From positions 1,054,001-1,118,000 of the forward strand of contig CAWBTU010000004.1 of NCBI GenBank assembly GCA_963791805.1: a stretch of 64,000 bases of DNA. Reading direction: 5' to 3'. Below are positions 1 through 8,265 of this stretch, one piece after another. The stretch's first letter is position 1. Every line of letters starts with the position of its first letter. Source of the stretch: JACMJL01 sp963791805 (GTDB lineage: Bacteria; Bacillota; Clostridia; Clostridiales; Clostridiaceae). The notes beneath the pieces are model-generated. The model searched no databases, was not told where the DNA came from, and saw nothing but the letters and a program-made list of their open reading frames with translations. The translations under genes and the position numbers were made by a program.

Positions 1-701
1 ATAGTAGCTTCAATTTTCTTTTCATCAGTTATATTTTTACTAAATCCTATAATGTCATAATTAATATGAAAATTTAAATTCCTATACTTGTTCATAAAAA
101 TTCTGATTCCTAATATAGTTTGGTGAATATTTCGCTCATAGAAAGTGCCCACATACACTAAATTTATTTCTTTTCTATTTTCATTTTTTAAAGTTGTGGT
201 TTTTCCTTTAAAGTTATTGTCAGCTCCCAAAGGTAAAATATGTATTCTCCTGTTATCTATATGTATGTGTTTTTGTAAGGATTGGGACACGATGGTAACA
301 TTCTCAAAGCTATAACATTCTAGTTTAAGAATTATATTCTTTATTTTTCTTATTCTCTTGTTCCTACTTATTGCTCCAGTTCTTATGTCCAGATTGTAGA
401 CATACTTATTTCCAAGCAAGAATTTAACTAGACTGCAGCCAATAAAATAATCTATAAAAATAATATCTGGTTTCAATGCCTCTGAAACTTTAGTCGAGAT
501 CTTTAAGAATTTAATTCTCTTTAGAAATTTATTTTTTTCTTTAACATAATGCACTTCAATATTTTCACCTTCTACTTTAGTAAACCCATCGTCTACAGAT
601 ATAATTTGAATTTCATACATATGGTCCAAGTATTCACAATACTTTAATATGTCGGTAAGATATCCAAATTGAATATTAGTTATTATTAAAATCTTTTTCA
701 T
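1..701 (-). CDS. Glycosyltransferase, GT4-like (3' end outside window)
   Basis: The reading frame opens with an ATG at 701 (MKKILIITNIQFGYLTDI) and stays open to the left edge, so about 233 residues are visible and the C-terminus is missing. The N-terminal strand-loop start, an internal ILPLGADNN segment and the following NLVYVGTFYERN segment match the interdomain linker and start of the second Rossmann domain of GT-B, GT4-type glycosyltransferases. The donor-binding E-x7-E region lies beyond the edge, so the sugar cannot be guessed. It starts 34 bp after the stop of the upstream GT4 gene and reads in the same direction, so it is probably the next gene of the polysaccharide operon. The family call is fairly safe; the specificity is unknown. 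Confidence 0.75.
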   Translation of the reverse strand, partial: MKKILIITNIQFGYLTDILKYCEYLDHMYEIQIISVDDGFTKVEGENIEVHYVKEKNKFLKRIKFLKISTKVSEALKPDIIFIDYFIGCSLVKFLLGNKYVYNLDIRTGAISRNKRIRKIKNIILKLECYSFENVTIVSQSLQKHIHIDNRRIHILPLGADNNFKGKTTTLKNENRKEINLVYVGTFYERNIHQTILGIRIFMNKYRNLNFHINYDIIGFSKNITDEKKIEAT

Positions 702-735
702 ACAAACTCCTAATATATCGTTTTATGAGCATACC

Positions 736-1995
736 TTATTCTGCCAAAAATTCATTGCTACTCATAACTTGATTGTAAATTTTACTTGAAAATAGGTCAT
801 AATATATTCTATTTAATTTATATAAATGAACATTACTGCTATAATAGTTCTCAACAGCCTTTCTTCCCCTTTTCCCCATTAGTATACATTTGTTAGCATC
901 AGCTAATAAGTATAATATTTTTTTAGAAAGATCTCTTTCATTCCCACATTCAAAGGTAATTCCATTTTCATATGCTAACAATTCTGGAATACCACCAATA
1001 TCACTTCCAATAATTGCTTTTCCATAAGCCATACATTCTAACATTGACATAGGCCCATTTTCATACCATTCAGATGGTATAACCATAAATCTACATTTTT
1101 GAATTATTTGTTCAAGTTCTGTACCTGTTTTAAATCCACAGAAATCAATATTTGATATTTTTTCTTTTTTTACAAACTCCTTTAGTTGATTTTCAAGTGG
1201 ACCAGTTCCCACAATTAACAATTTAGATTTATTTACATATTTCATAGCTTTTATTAAAGTGTGAATACCCTTCTCTTCCGATAACCTGCCTATATAAATA
1301 AAATACTCCTCATATTCATATTTAGGTTGAAACTTAGAAGTATCTACAAAATTAGGAACATGAACTATTTTATCCATTGGTATTCCAAATTCGATAAGCT
1401 TGTCCCTATAAAAATTACTGGGTGTAATAAATTTATCTATAAGGTCATAACTACCAAAAAATTCATGAAAATACCCTTCTATAACATTTACTAAACTTGC
1501 CATTTTTGACCCTTTAACACACTTGTTTGTAAAACACTTATAATAATTTTTTTCTTTGCACTCCTCACATATTTTGTTGCTATTTAACATTTTATAATTA
1601 AGACACACAGGTTTTAAATCATGCATGGTATAAACTATGGGAATATTGCTTTTTTTCAATGGATACAAAATAGAAGGTGATAATTGATGTTGAAAGATAT
1701 GTAAATGTGCAATTTCAGGATTTGTTGCATCTATCAAACGAGTAATGTTTTTCTTAGCATCAAAATTGTAGATGATTTTTGTTGCGTTTATAATCTTTTT
1801 AAAAACACTCATTTTCTCATAGTTAATATTTTTTATAAAATATTTTTCATATTCAGTTTCATAATTTTTTTCATCCTTCATAGAAAAAGGTATAACTTCA
1901 TGACCGTTTTCTTCTAAAATATCTTTTAATCCGAAAAAATAAGTTTCACTACCACCCTTAATATAATAAAATTTATTTACAGCTAATATCTTCAT
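736..1995 (-). CDS. Glycosyltransferase family 4 protein
   Basis: A 419-residue GT-B enzyme predicted to transfer a sugar from an activated donor to a lipid-linked glycan in the cytoplasm. Visible are the N-terminal GGSETYF acceptor-side glycine motif (residues 14-20), a THDLKPVC segment near 124, the YIGRLSEEKG start of the second domain (234-243) and the EWYENGPMSMLECMAYG donor motif (309-325) followed by GGIPEL. A cluster of five cysteines between about 131 and 159 could bind a metal or form a structural insert, as in some relatives with this HDLKPVC motif. Its start overlaps the end of the preceding gene by 4 bp (ATGA), implying translational coupling. It has a good GAGGTG ribosome binding site. 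The sugar is not predictable. Confidence 0.88.
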   Translation of the reverse strand: MKILAVNKFYYIKGGSETYFFGLKDILEENGHEVIPFSMKDEKNYETEYEKYFIKNINYEKMSVFKKIINATKIIYNFDAKKNITRLIDATNPEIAHLHIFQHQLSPSILYPLKKSNIPIVYTMHDLKPVCLNYKMLNSNKICEECKEKNYYKCFTNKCVKGSKMASLVNVIEGYFHEFFGSYDLIDKFITPSNFYRDKLIEFGIPMDKIVHVPNFVDTSKFQPKYEYEEYFIYIGRLSEEKGIHTLIKAMKYVNKSKLLIVGTGPLENQLKEFVKKEKISNIDFCGFKTGTELEQIIQKCRFMVIPSEWYENGPMSMLECMAYGKAIIGSDIGGIPELLAYENGITFECGNERDLSKKILYLLADANKCILMGKRGRKAVENYYSSNVHLYKLNRIYYDLFSSKIYNQVMSSNEFLAE

Positions 1996-3227
1996 ATTTC
2001 ACCTCTACCCTTTTTCCCATATTGGGTACAGTTAATATTATTAGCCACTTTAAAGATGTTTTTTTCTAAGCCGTAACTATAAAACAACTCTTCATATTTA
2101 TCTACAATTTGATTCCAAGTATAATTGTCAATTATTCTTTTTTTGGCTTTATTACCCATGTCTTCTATACTTGCTTTATCCAATAATTCAACCTTATTAA
2201 TAAGTGTAGCTAAATCTCCCTTTTCTCTTGAAAAATAGAGTGCTCCAGTTTGTCCTACTTCTCTGTTAAAATTAACATCTAATAGTAAATTTAATTTTGT
2301 ACTTGCTAATGCTTCAAGTAAAGAGGGGTTGGTCCCGCCAACTTCATGTCCGTGAATATAACCATATGCATTTTCCCTTATCTTTTTTATTAAATCTTGC
2401 TCATACACTGTACCAACAAATTTGATTCTTTTATCTTTACTAAAACTTGTTTTATTTAATAATTCTTCATAGAACTTGTTTTTATCATTATTAGTTACTA
2501 TTACTAAATCCCTGTCTATACCTGTATTCATAAATTCCCTTATAATTGTTTCAAAATTATTTTCGGGTACAAACCTTGCAACTACTAAATAATATTCATT
2601 GTTTCTAATCTCATTTTTTTTATACCATTTCATTAAGCTTTTATCTGTATCTAGTACTTTAGATTTTTCTATATCTGCTCCATAAGCTATAAATGTAGTT
2701 TTATCATTATTACACCCGTATTCTTGTATAATATATTCTTCTATTCCTTTTGAATCACATACCACCAAGTCAGCATGTTTTGCCATCAACATTTCTGATA
2801 ACTTCCAATACTTTTGTACAAACTTGCTCCATTTGCTTCTCTTCCACTCATGTCCATCAGGATTAACATATACTTTTATTCCCTGATTTTTCAATGACCT
2901 CTTGTAAATGGCTAAAAATGGTCCTATTCTGCTAGCAAGTATGTAGATTATAGAGCCTTCTAAATTATTGTCCTTTATGTATTTTTTGCTCATTCTCAAT
3001 GCTTTAATATCATATATAATAGCCTTTGCTTTACCTATATCTTTAATTTTTACATTAAAACATCTTGCATTATTGTACATAAATTCTTTTTCATCATTTG
3101 CTAAACAAGCAACATGATATTTAATATTATTATTTTTTTTGCAATATGTAAGCTTATCTACGAATGTTTCAAATCCACCATACCTTGCTGGTATACCTTT
3201 TGAACCAATAATAAAAATATTTTTCAT
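1992..3227 (-). CDS. DUF1972-type glycosyltransferase (rhamnosyltransferase-like)
   Basis: A 411-residue protein opening with IIGSKGIPARYGGFETFV, the hallmark of the DUF1972 domain found at the N-terminus of GT4-type transferases such as Cps2T/RgpA-like rhamnosyltransferases. The second half carries the GT4 features: YLVVARFVPENN (start of domain 2), KFVGTVY, and HEVGGTNPSLLEALA, which includes the donor-binding Glu. Known DUF1972 enzymes often add the second sugar, frequently rhamnose, after the initiating transferase; here that role is inference. It lies 23 bp downstream of the Wzz/kinase gene and overlaps the next gene by 4 bp. Its Shine-Dalgarno is weaker than that of its neighbours. Confidence 0.87.
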   Translation of the reverse strand: MKNIFIIGSKGIPARYGGFETFVDKLTYCKKNNNIKYHVACLANDEKEFMYNNARCFNVKIKDIGKAKAIIYDIKALRMSKKYIKDNNLEGSIIYILASRIGPFLAIYKRSLKNQGIKVYVNPDGHEWKRSKWSKFVQKYWKLSEMLMAKHADLVVCDSKGIEEYIIQEYGCNNDKTTFIAYGADIEKSKVLDTDKSLMKWYKKNEIRNNEYYLVVARFVPENNFETIIREFMNTGIDRDLVIVTNNDKNKFYEELLNKTSFSKDKRIKFVGTVYEQDLIKKIRENAYGYIHGHEVGGTNPSLLEALASTKLNLLLDVNFNREVGQTGALYFSREKGDLATLINKVELLDKASIEDMGNKAKKRIIDNYTWNQIVDKYEELFYSYGLEKNIFKVANNINCTQYGKKGRGEI

Positions 3228-3250
3228 GTCTTTAAATTCTTACCCTTTCT

Positions 3251-4624
3251 TTAACTATTTTTTGCTACGCATGCTTGAGATGCCTTTATTTTCTCTTTCC
3301 CCTTGAATTCATTTCTGGAACCTGAAAATGATTTCTTTTGTATTTCATTTAAAACAGCCCCTATTATTATTGAATTATATTTTAACAATAGTTCTTTTGA
3401 TTTTTTACATGAATCAATATTAGGAGCTTCTGTATTAACAACTAATACTATTCCAATCCTTTCCGATGCAAGAATTAAGGTATCCGTAACCGGAAGTAAA
3501 GGCGGCGTATCAATAATAATACAATCATATTGGCTTTCCATTTTTTTTATAAAAAATTTCATTTTCTGAGTAGCTAATACCTCGGCGGGATTATCAGTCA
3601 TTAATCCAGCTGTAATAATATCCAAGTTGTCACCTATTTTTATAATTACATCCTCCATTCTACTAGTTCCATTAATGAATTCTGCAATTCCATCTTTGTT
3701 TATAACGCTAAAGTATTTATGTATAAAAGGATTTCTCAGATTACAATCAATCAATAATGTTTTTTTCCCTGTTTGAGCTATAACATAAGCCGTATTAGTT
3801 GACACTATAGTTTTTCCCTCTTTGGGATTAGCGCTAGTTACAAGAAACGTTTTTAATCCTTTATTTTCTAAAGAAAATAATATATTAGTTCTTATTTTTT
3901 TATATGCTTCTGTAATAAAAGATTTTGGCTCTTTCCTAACAATTAATTCTTTCATTTTTAAGCATTTTGGTACTATACCTATAAATGGTATGTCCAAATA
4001 TTTTTCAAGATCCTCCTCTGTTTTTATTTTGTTATCTAAATATTCAATGAAAAAACTTATAGAAGTAGATAGCATTAAACCACATAAGAATGCTAATAAA
4101 CAGTTTATTGTTTTATTTGGCTTTATTGGTTTGTAAGGAACCAGTGCTTTATCTATAACATTTATTTGGGATGCTGGCAAAAGTCTTTTACATTCTTGTA
4201 CAAAGGCTTCCGATATTGCATTTGCAATCTTTGAAGCTTCAGTAGGCTTTAAACTTTCATATGATATTTCAATTATTTGTGTTCCATTCTGTGGCACTAT
4301 CTTCATGTTTGACATTAACTCTTCTGGTGCAAACCTGGAATTGAGTTTTTGAGAAGCATTTTCAGCAACTTTTCTTGATTTTCCGATTTCACTGTACGTC
4401 TTTATCAAGCTCTGGTACATTTGTGCTTCACCTTCTGAAATATTTTGGCCATTTTCTTTTCCAATAATCACACTACAATTAGCTTGATAAACAGGTTTTA
4501 TTACAAAATTGTTTAATAAAGCTGTAATAACAGTTATACAAATTGTTATTACTAGTATAAAAATCATATGTTTCTTAGTTACTTGAATGAAATATCCATA
4601 TCCGTCCATGTTTTTTTTCTTCAC
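3251..4624 (-). CDS. Fused Wzz chain-length regulator / BY-kinase-like ATPase
   Basis: A 457-residue fusion of a CpsC/Wzz-type chain-length domain and a CpsD/CapB-type BY-kinase. Two membrane segments (about 20-40 and 172-194) flank an external loop, and a Pro-rich PYKPIKPNK precedes the second segment. The cytoplasmic part has a Walker A motif SANPKEGKT (264-272), an A' motif LIDCNLRNP (291-299) and a Walker B motif CIIIDTPP (368-375). Two oddities: A' reads D-C-N where BY-kinases usually have D-x-D, and the C-terminus (after about 430) contains no tyrosine, whereas typical BY-kinases end in a Tyr cluster that is autophosphorylated. The start is a GTG behind GGAGGTG. It probably sets polymer length with the Wzy of this locus; true kinase activity is uncertain. 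Confidence 0.9.
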   Translation of the reverse strand: MKKKNMDGYGYFIQVTKKHMIFILVITICITVITALLNNFVIKPVYQANCSVIIGKENGQNISEGEAQMYQSLIKTYSEIGKSRKVAENASQKLNSRFAPEELMSNMKIVPQNGTQIIEISYESLKPTEASKIANAISEAFVQECKRLLPASQINVIDKALVPYKPIKPNKTINCLLAFLCGLMLSTSISFFIEYLDNKIKTEEDLEKYLDIPFIGIVPKCLKMKELIVRKEPKSFITEAYKKIRTNILFSLENKGLKTFLVTSANPKEGKTIVSTNTAYVIAQTGKKTLLIDCNLRNPFIHKYFSVINKDGIAEFINGTSRMEDVIIKIGDNLDIITAGLMTDNPAEVLATQKMKFFIKKMESQYDCIIIDTPPLLPVTDTLILASERIGIVLVVNTEAPNIDSCKKSKELLLKYNSIIIGAVLNEIQKKSFSGSRNEFKGKEKIKASQACVAKNS

Positions 4625-4660
4625 ATTACACCTCCGTAGAAACTAATTTAATAATAAACT

Positions 4661-5371
4661 TCAATTTGTTACTAAATTATATTGATTTAATAACTCTTTT
4701 ATCTCATCTTTGGAATTGTGCATAAGTACATCTATTATTGATAAATCTGGAACAAATTTTTCTGAAAACTGTTTATATTCCTTTACTTTTGTTTTTATGA
4801 AAAGTAAATTTATGTTTTCTTCTTCAAATTTTGACTTTGAATACAATGAAATCCCTCCAATAGGGTTTATGTATGTTGTTCCCTTTAATTCTTTTACAAT
4901 TTCAAGCACCTTTTCTTGGCATCTTAAATCTTCCTTTTTTTGAATTTGTGAAGACTTTATTATCTTAGTATTTATCTTCAGATATTCACATACTTTATTA
5001 ATACTATTTAAGTTGAAATTTGAAACATTATAGTCCTCAAAAGAAAAAATGGTATTTAATAAACAGATAACTTCTTTGTAATATGGGGCTTGTTTATAAT
5101 TACATTGAAGTGACCTTAGAAGCGCTTGAAATTCTTTTATTATTAACTCACTATTATAATATCTTTCATTAATATTTTTAGATTGACTATCTTTAATTAC
5201 GCTAAACGTAAACATTTTTTGGTCTCCCTTTATTAGCAAATTATTTCTATTTATCCAACCTCCTTTAATATATTGAACATCATCACATGAAACATAACAA
5301 TTAACTTGGTTTATCAATTGATAATATCCAATATAGGGGAATAAATAAGGTTGCATAATTCCTATTTTCAT
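4661..5371 (-). CDS. WbqC-like protein, copy 2
   Basis: A 236-residue member of the WbqC family (PF08889), recognised by the start MKIGIMQPYLFPYIGYYQLI, the DDVQYIKGGWINRN segment, an IFSFEDYNVSNFNLNSI segment and YINPIGG. WbqC proteins are found in O-antigen and other surface-glycan loci, usually beside DegT aminotransferases; their reaction is not firmly established. It follows a close paralogue by 27 bp with the same orientation and the same motif order; identity is roughly 60 percent by eye, so this is an old tandem duplication. GAGGTG precedes the ATG. Both copies end with a similar LLNQYNLV / LLNQYTLV tail, so neither is obviously truncated. Confidence 0.88.
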   Translation of the reverse strand: MKIGIMQPYLFPYIGYYQLINQVNCYVSCDDVQYIKGGWINRNNLLIKGDQKMFTFSVIKDSQSKNINERYYNSELIIKEFQALLRSLQCNYKQAPYYKEVICLLNTIFSFEDYNVSNFNLNSINKVCEYLKINTKIIKSSQIQKKEDLRCQEKVLEIVKELKGTTYINPIGGISLYSKSKFEEENINLLFIKTKVKEYKQFSEKFVPDLSIIDVLMHNSKDEIKELLNQYNLVTN

Positions 5372-5398
5372 AAAATCACCTCTAATTTTTAATTAATT

Positions 5399-6103
5399 TT
5401 ATACTAGTGTATATTGGTTTAATAACTCTTTTGCTTCATCTATGGAATTATGCATTAGTACATCAATTATTGATAAATTTTCAACAAATTTTTGTGAAAA
5501 TTGTTTGTATCCTTTTACATTTGTTTCAATAAAAAATAAATCTACATTTCTTTCTTTAAACTTTTCCTTAGAATATAACATCTTGCCACCAATTGCATTT
5601 ATGTAAGTATTAGCGTTTAGTATTTCAACAATTTCTAAAACTTTATCTTGACGTTTTAAATTCCCATCTTTTTTAATATCTGATGAATTTAAGAATTTAG
5701 TATTTATGTCTAAATACTTACATATTTGTTTAATACTATTTAGATTGAAGGTTGAAACATTATAATCTTCAAAAGAAAAAATCCTATTTAATAATTCAAT
5801 AACATCGTTATAATAGGTGGCTTTTTTATAATTAAATTCTAATAATTTAAATAATTTTTTATATTGTTTAATAAATAACTTATCATTATAATATCTTTCA
5901 CAAATACTTTTATTATGGCTATCTTTTTTAACACTGAAGGTAATTAAATATGGTTTATCAGCTACTAATATATTATTTCTATTTATCCAGCCTCTTTCAA
6001 TATACTGATAATCATCTGCAGAAATAAAGTAATCAACTTGATTAATTAGCTGGAAGTATCCTATATATGGGAATATATAAGGTTGATTACCTGCTATCTT
6101 CAT
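5399..6103 (-). CDS. WbqC-like protein, copy 1
   Basis: A 234-residue WbqC-family protein (MKIAGNQPYIFPYIGYFQLI, DDYQYIERGWINRN, YINAIGG). It overlaps the stop of the DegT aminotransferase gene by 4 bp, a coupling that suggests it acts on the amino sugar made by that enzyme (inference from context; the family's biochemical role is not settled). Copy 2 follows directly and differs mainly in the variable middle helices, leaving the N-terminal glycine/aromatic motifs intact. A clear GAGGTGG ribosome binding site precedes the ATG. Two maintained paralogues could mean two modified positions or a heteromer. Confidence 0.88.
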   Translation of the reverse strand: MKIAGNQPYIFPYIGYFQLINQVDYFISADDYQYIERGWINRNNILVADKPYLITFSVKKDSHNKSICERYYNDKLFIKQYKKLFKLLEFNYKKATYYNDVIELLNRIFSFEDYNVSTFNLNSIKQICKYLDINTKFLNSSDIKKDGNLKRQDKVLEIVEILNANTYINAIGGKMLYSKEKFKERNVDLFFIETNVKGYKQFSQKFVENLSIIDVLMHNSIDEAKELLNQYTLV

Positions 6104-7206
6104 ATAACCACCTCTTGATTTATACCGAATTCACTTCTTGACATATTTACTATGCTAATTATTTTGTCTAATTCATCTATTCTAATGGAATCATACATAG
6201 GCAAACATAGTATTCTCTTTGAAATATCATTTGATATAGGCATCTTCTGTAGCCGCTTAATATATGGCAATTGTTCTAAAGATGGATAAAAATATCTCCT
6301 AGTATTAATTTTATTTTTACTTAAGTACTCTTTAACTTGAAAAAGTGTGACCTCTGAATCAAAAACCACAGGAAAATAAGCATAATTTTGAGTAGAATAT
6401 TCATTTTGCTTTTGAAATTGTAATTCATCAGAAAGATTTTCCCTGTAGTAATTGTATACTTTACCCCTTTTTCCCATTATTCTTTCCATATCATCTAAAA
6501 CACATAAACCCATTGCAGCTTGAAACTCATTCATTTTACAATTAATTCCTAAACAATCGATTCTATCAGGACCACTTATTCCAAAATTAATCATAAGCTT
6601 GATTTTTTCATAAAGATCATCATTGTTTACGATAATGGCTCCTCCTTCAATAGCATGAAATATCTTAGTGCTATGAAAACTTAATGTAGAAATATCACCA
6701 TAGCTTAGTACACTTTTTCCTTTATACTTAACCCCAAAAGCATGTGCTGCATCATATACTACTTTTAGATTATTCATTTCAGCTATTTTTTGAATCTCCT
6801 CAATATTACAAGCATTTCCAAACACATGCACTGGAACTATAGCTGAAGTTTTTTTTGAAATTAATGGACTAATTTTTGTATAATCCATATTGAAAGTATT
6901 CTCATTAATGTCAACAAATCTAGGTTCTAGTCCCTCCCAAATAAGACTACTGGTTGTAGCAACAAATGAAAAAGGAGTTGTTAACACCTCTCCATTTAAT
7001 TCTAATGCCTTATAAGCAATTTGAAGTGCTAATGTCCCATTTGAAACTAAAATTAAGTTCTTAACACCTAAATATTCTTTAAGTCTTTCCTGTAGTTGTA
7101 CAACAAACTCACCATTATTAGTTAACCATCCCGATTGAAATATTCTATCTACATATGCTTTATATTTATCGACTTTTGGCAGATAGGTTTTCGTTACATT
7201 AATCAT
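6100..7206 (-). CDS. DegT/DnrJ/EryC1/StrS aminotransferase
   Basis: A PLP-dependent sugar aminotransferase, 368 residues from the preferred start MINVTKTYLPKVDKY. The frame is open to 7251, but GAGGGTGG lies about 10 bp before the ATG at 7206, no ribosome binding site precedes 7251, and family members begin at this motif. Visible are SGWLTNNG, an SNGTLAL cofactor loop, DAAHAFG (PLP-contacting Asp) and SFHSTKIF with the Schiff-base Lys at about 181. These enzymes convert a nucleotide-linked keto sugar to an amino sugar with Glu as donor. Following genes encode two WbqC-like proteins. No dehydratase making the keto sugar is visible in this left locus; the dTDP route at the right end of the window could supply one (inference). 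Confidence 0.9.
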   Translation of the reverse strand: MINVTKTYLPKVDKYKAYVDRIFQSGWLTNNGEFVVQLQERLKEYLGVKNLILVSNGTLALQIAYKALELNGEVLTTPFSFVATTSSLIWEGLEPRFVDINENTFNMDYTKISPLISKKTSAIVPVHVFGNACNIEEIQKIAEMNNLKVVYDAAHAFGVKYKGKSVLSYGDISTLSFHSTKIFHAIEGGAIIVNNDDLYEKIKLMINFGISGPDRIDCLGINCKMNEFQAAMGLCVLDDMERIMGKRGKVYNYYRENLSDELQFQKQNEYSTQNYAYFPVVFDSEVTLFQVKEYLSKNKINTRRYFYPSLEQLPYIKRLQKMPISNDISKRILCLPMYDSIRIDELDKIISIVNMSRSEFGINQEVVI

Positions 7207-7254
7207 ATCACCAGCCACCCTCTTTTTATCTCTCCTATCAATTCCAAACATCTT

Positions 7255-8265
7255 TTATGCTTTTTTGAGTTTAAGAGATATTAATGTTTTCTGTGTTACT
7301 CTCTTGAATATATAATTTATTAATTTAATTTTCCCTATAAAGCCTAGTTTTTTTGTAAATATTGTAAGTGCGCTTTTGTAATCCTTATTAACGATTCTAT
7401 TTGTTACCATCGGGATTCTTAAGTTCACCAATAAATCAGTTATCACTTCATTGTATTGATAATCAAAATACTCATTAATTAATTCCCAGGCTAAAATAAT
7501 ATCTTTATTAGTAATTTCATTTACTTGAGAGGTGAAAGAAGTATTACCTTTCTTGTTAACTCTTCTATAACATCCCATATTTCGATTTAAAAATTTTATT
7601 TTACCTTTTTCTAGAATTAATAGTTCTAACTGAATGTCATCAATAAACCTAGTTGTTGTAAGTAATTTTTCTACTTTCTCATTTTTTTCTATTTTGAGAA
7701 AAAAATTTCTAAATGTAAATGATTGAATATGCATAATATGACTCATACTTTTATAGGCCATATCTATAAAACTTTTTACATCATTTATATCACTTATATC
7801 ACTTACATCAAGTAAGTTTAATTTTTTTAATATCTCGCTAGAAGGCATTAGGCCTTGGCAATTTTCATCCTCATCTACTATACTTACAATATGACTTGTG
7901 GCACTATATTCATTATTGCTTTCTAAAAAGGCCACTTGGATTTTTAATTTATCGGGATCAGTCCAATAATCATCTCCCTCTAAACAAACAATATACTTGC
8001 CTTTACATTTTATTAATACATTATAAATATTCCTTGTAGCCCCTACGTTTTTATCTCTATATATAACATTAAATCTATCTGGAAATGTTTTTTCGTATTC
8101 CCTTAAAATTGTTCTACTATTATCTGGAGAACAATCTTCCCCTATTACAATTTCATATTTAAAATCAACATTTTGCATTAATATGCTTTCTATGGCTTTT
8201 CTTAAATACTTTTCATGGTTGTAGGTTATCATTGCTATACTAACCATTACTTTTTCATTATGCAT
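7255..8265 (-). CDS. Glycosyltransferase family 2 protein
   Basis: A 336-residue GT-A enzyme. It opens with VSIAMITYNHEKYLRKAIESIL, followed by EIVIGEDCSPDNS (nucleotide-binding Asp) and CLEGDDYWTDPDKL, where the E-G-D-D motif supplies the metal-binding DxD equivalent. Relatives with EGDDYWTDP are common in capsule and EPS clusters. The C-terminal third contains only weak hydrophobic stretches, so the protein is probably cytoplasmic or membrane-peripheral. Its start lies 8 bp inside the end of the flippase gene and it precedes the DegT gene by 48 bp. Donor and acceptor are unknown. Confidence 0.9.
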   Translation of the reverse strand: MHNEKVMVSIAMITYNHEKYLRKAIESILMQNVDFKYEIVIGEDCSPDNSRTILREYEKTFPDRFNVIYRDKNVGATRNIYNVLIKCKGKYIVCLEGDDYWTDPDKLKIQVAFLESNNEYSATSHIVSIVDEDENCQGLMPSSEILKKLNLLDVSDISDINDVKSFIDMAYKSMSHIMHIQSFTFRNFFLKIEKNEKVEKLLTTTRFIDDIQLELLILEKGKIKFLNRNMGCYRRVNKKGNTSFTSQVNEITNKDIILAWELINEYFDYQYNEVITDLLVNLRIPMVTNRIVNKDYKSALTIFTKKLGFIGKIKLINYIFKRVTQKTLISLKLKKA

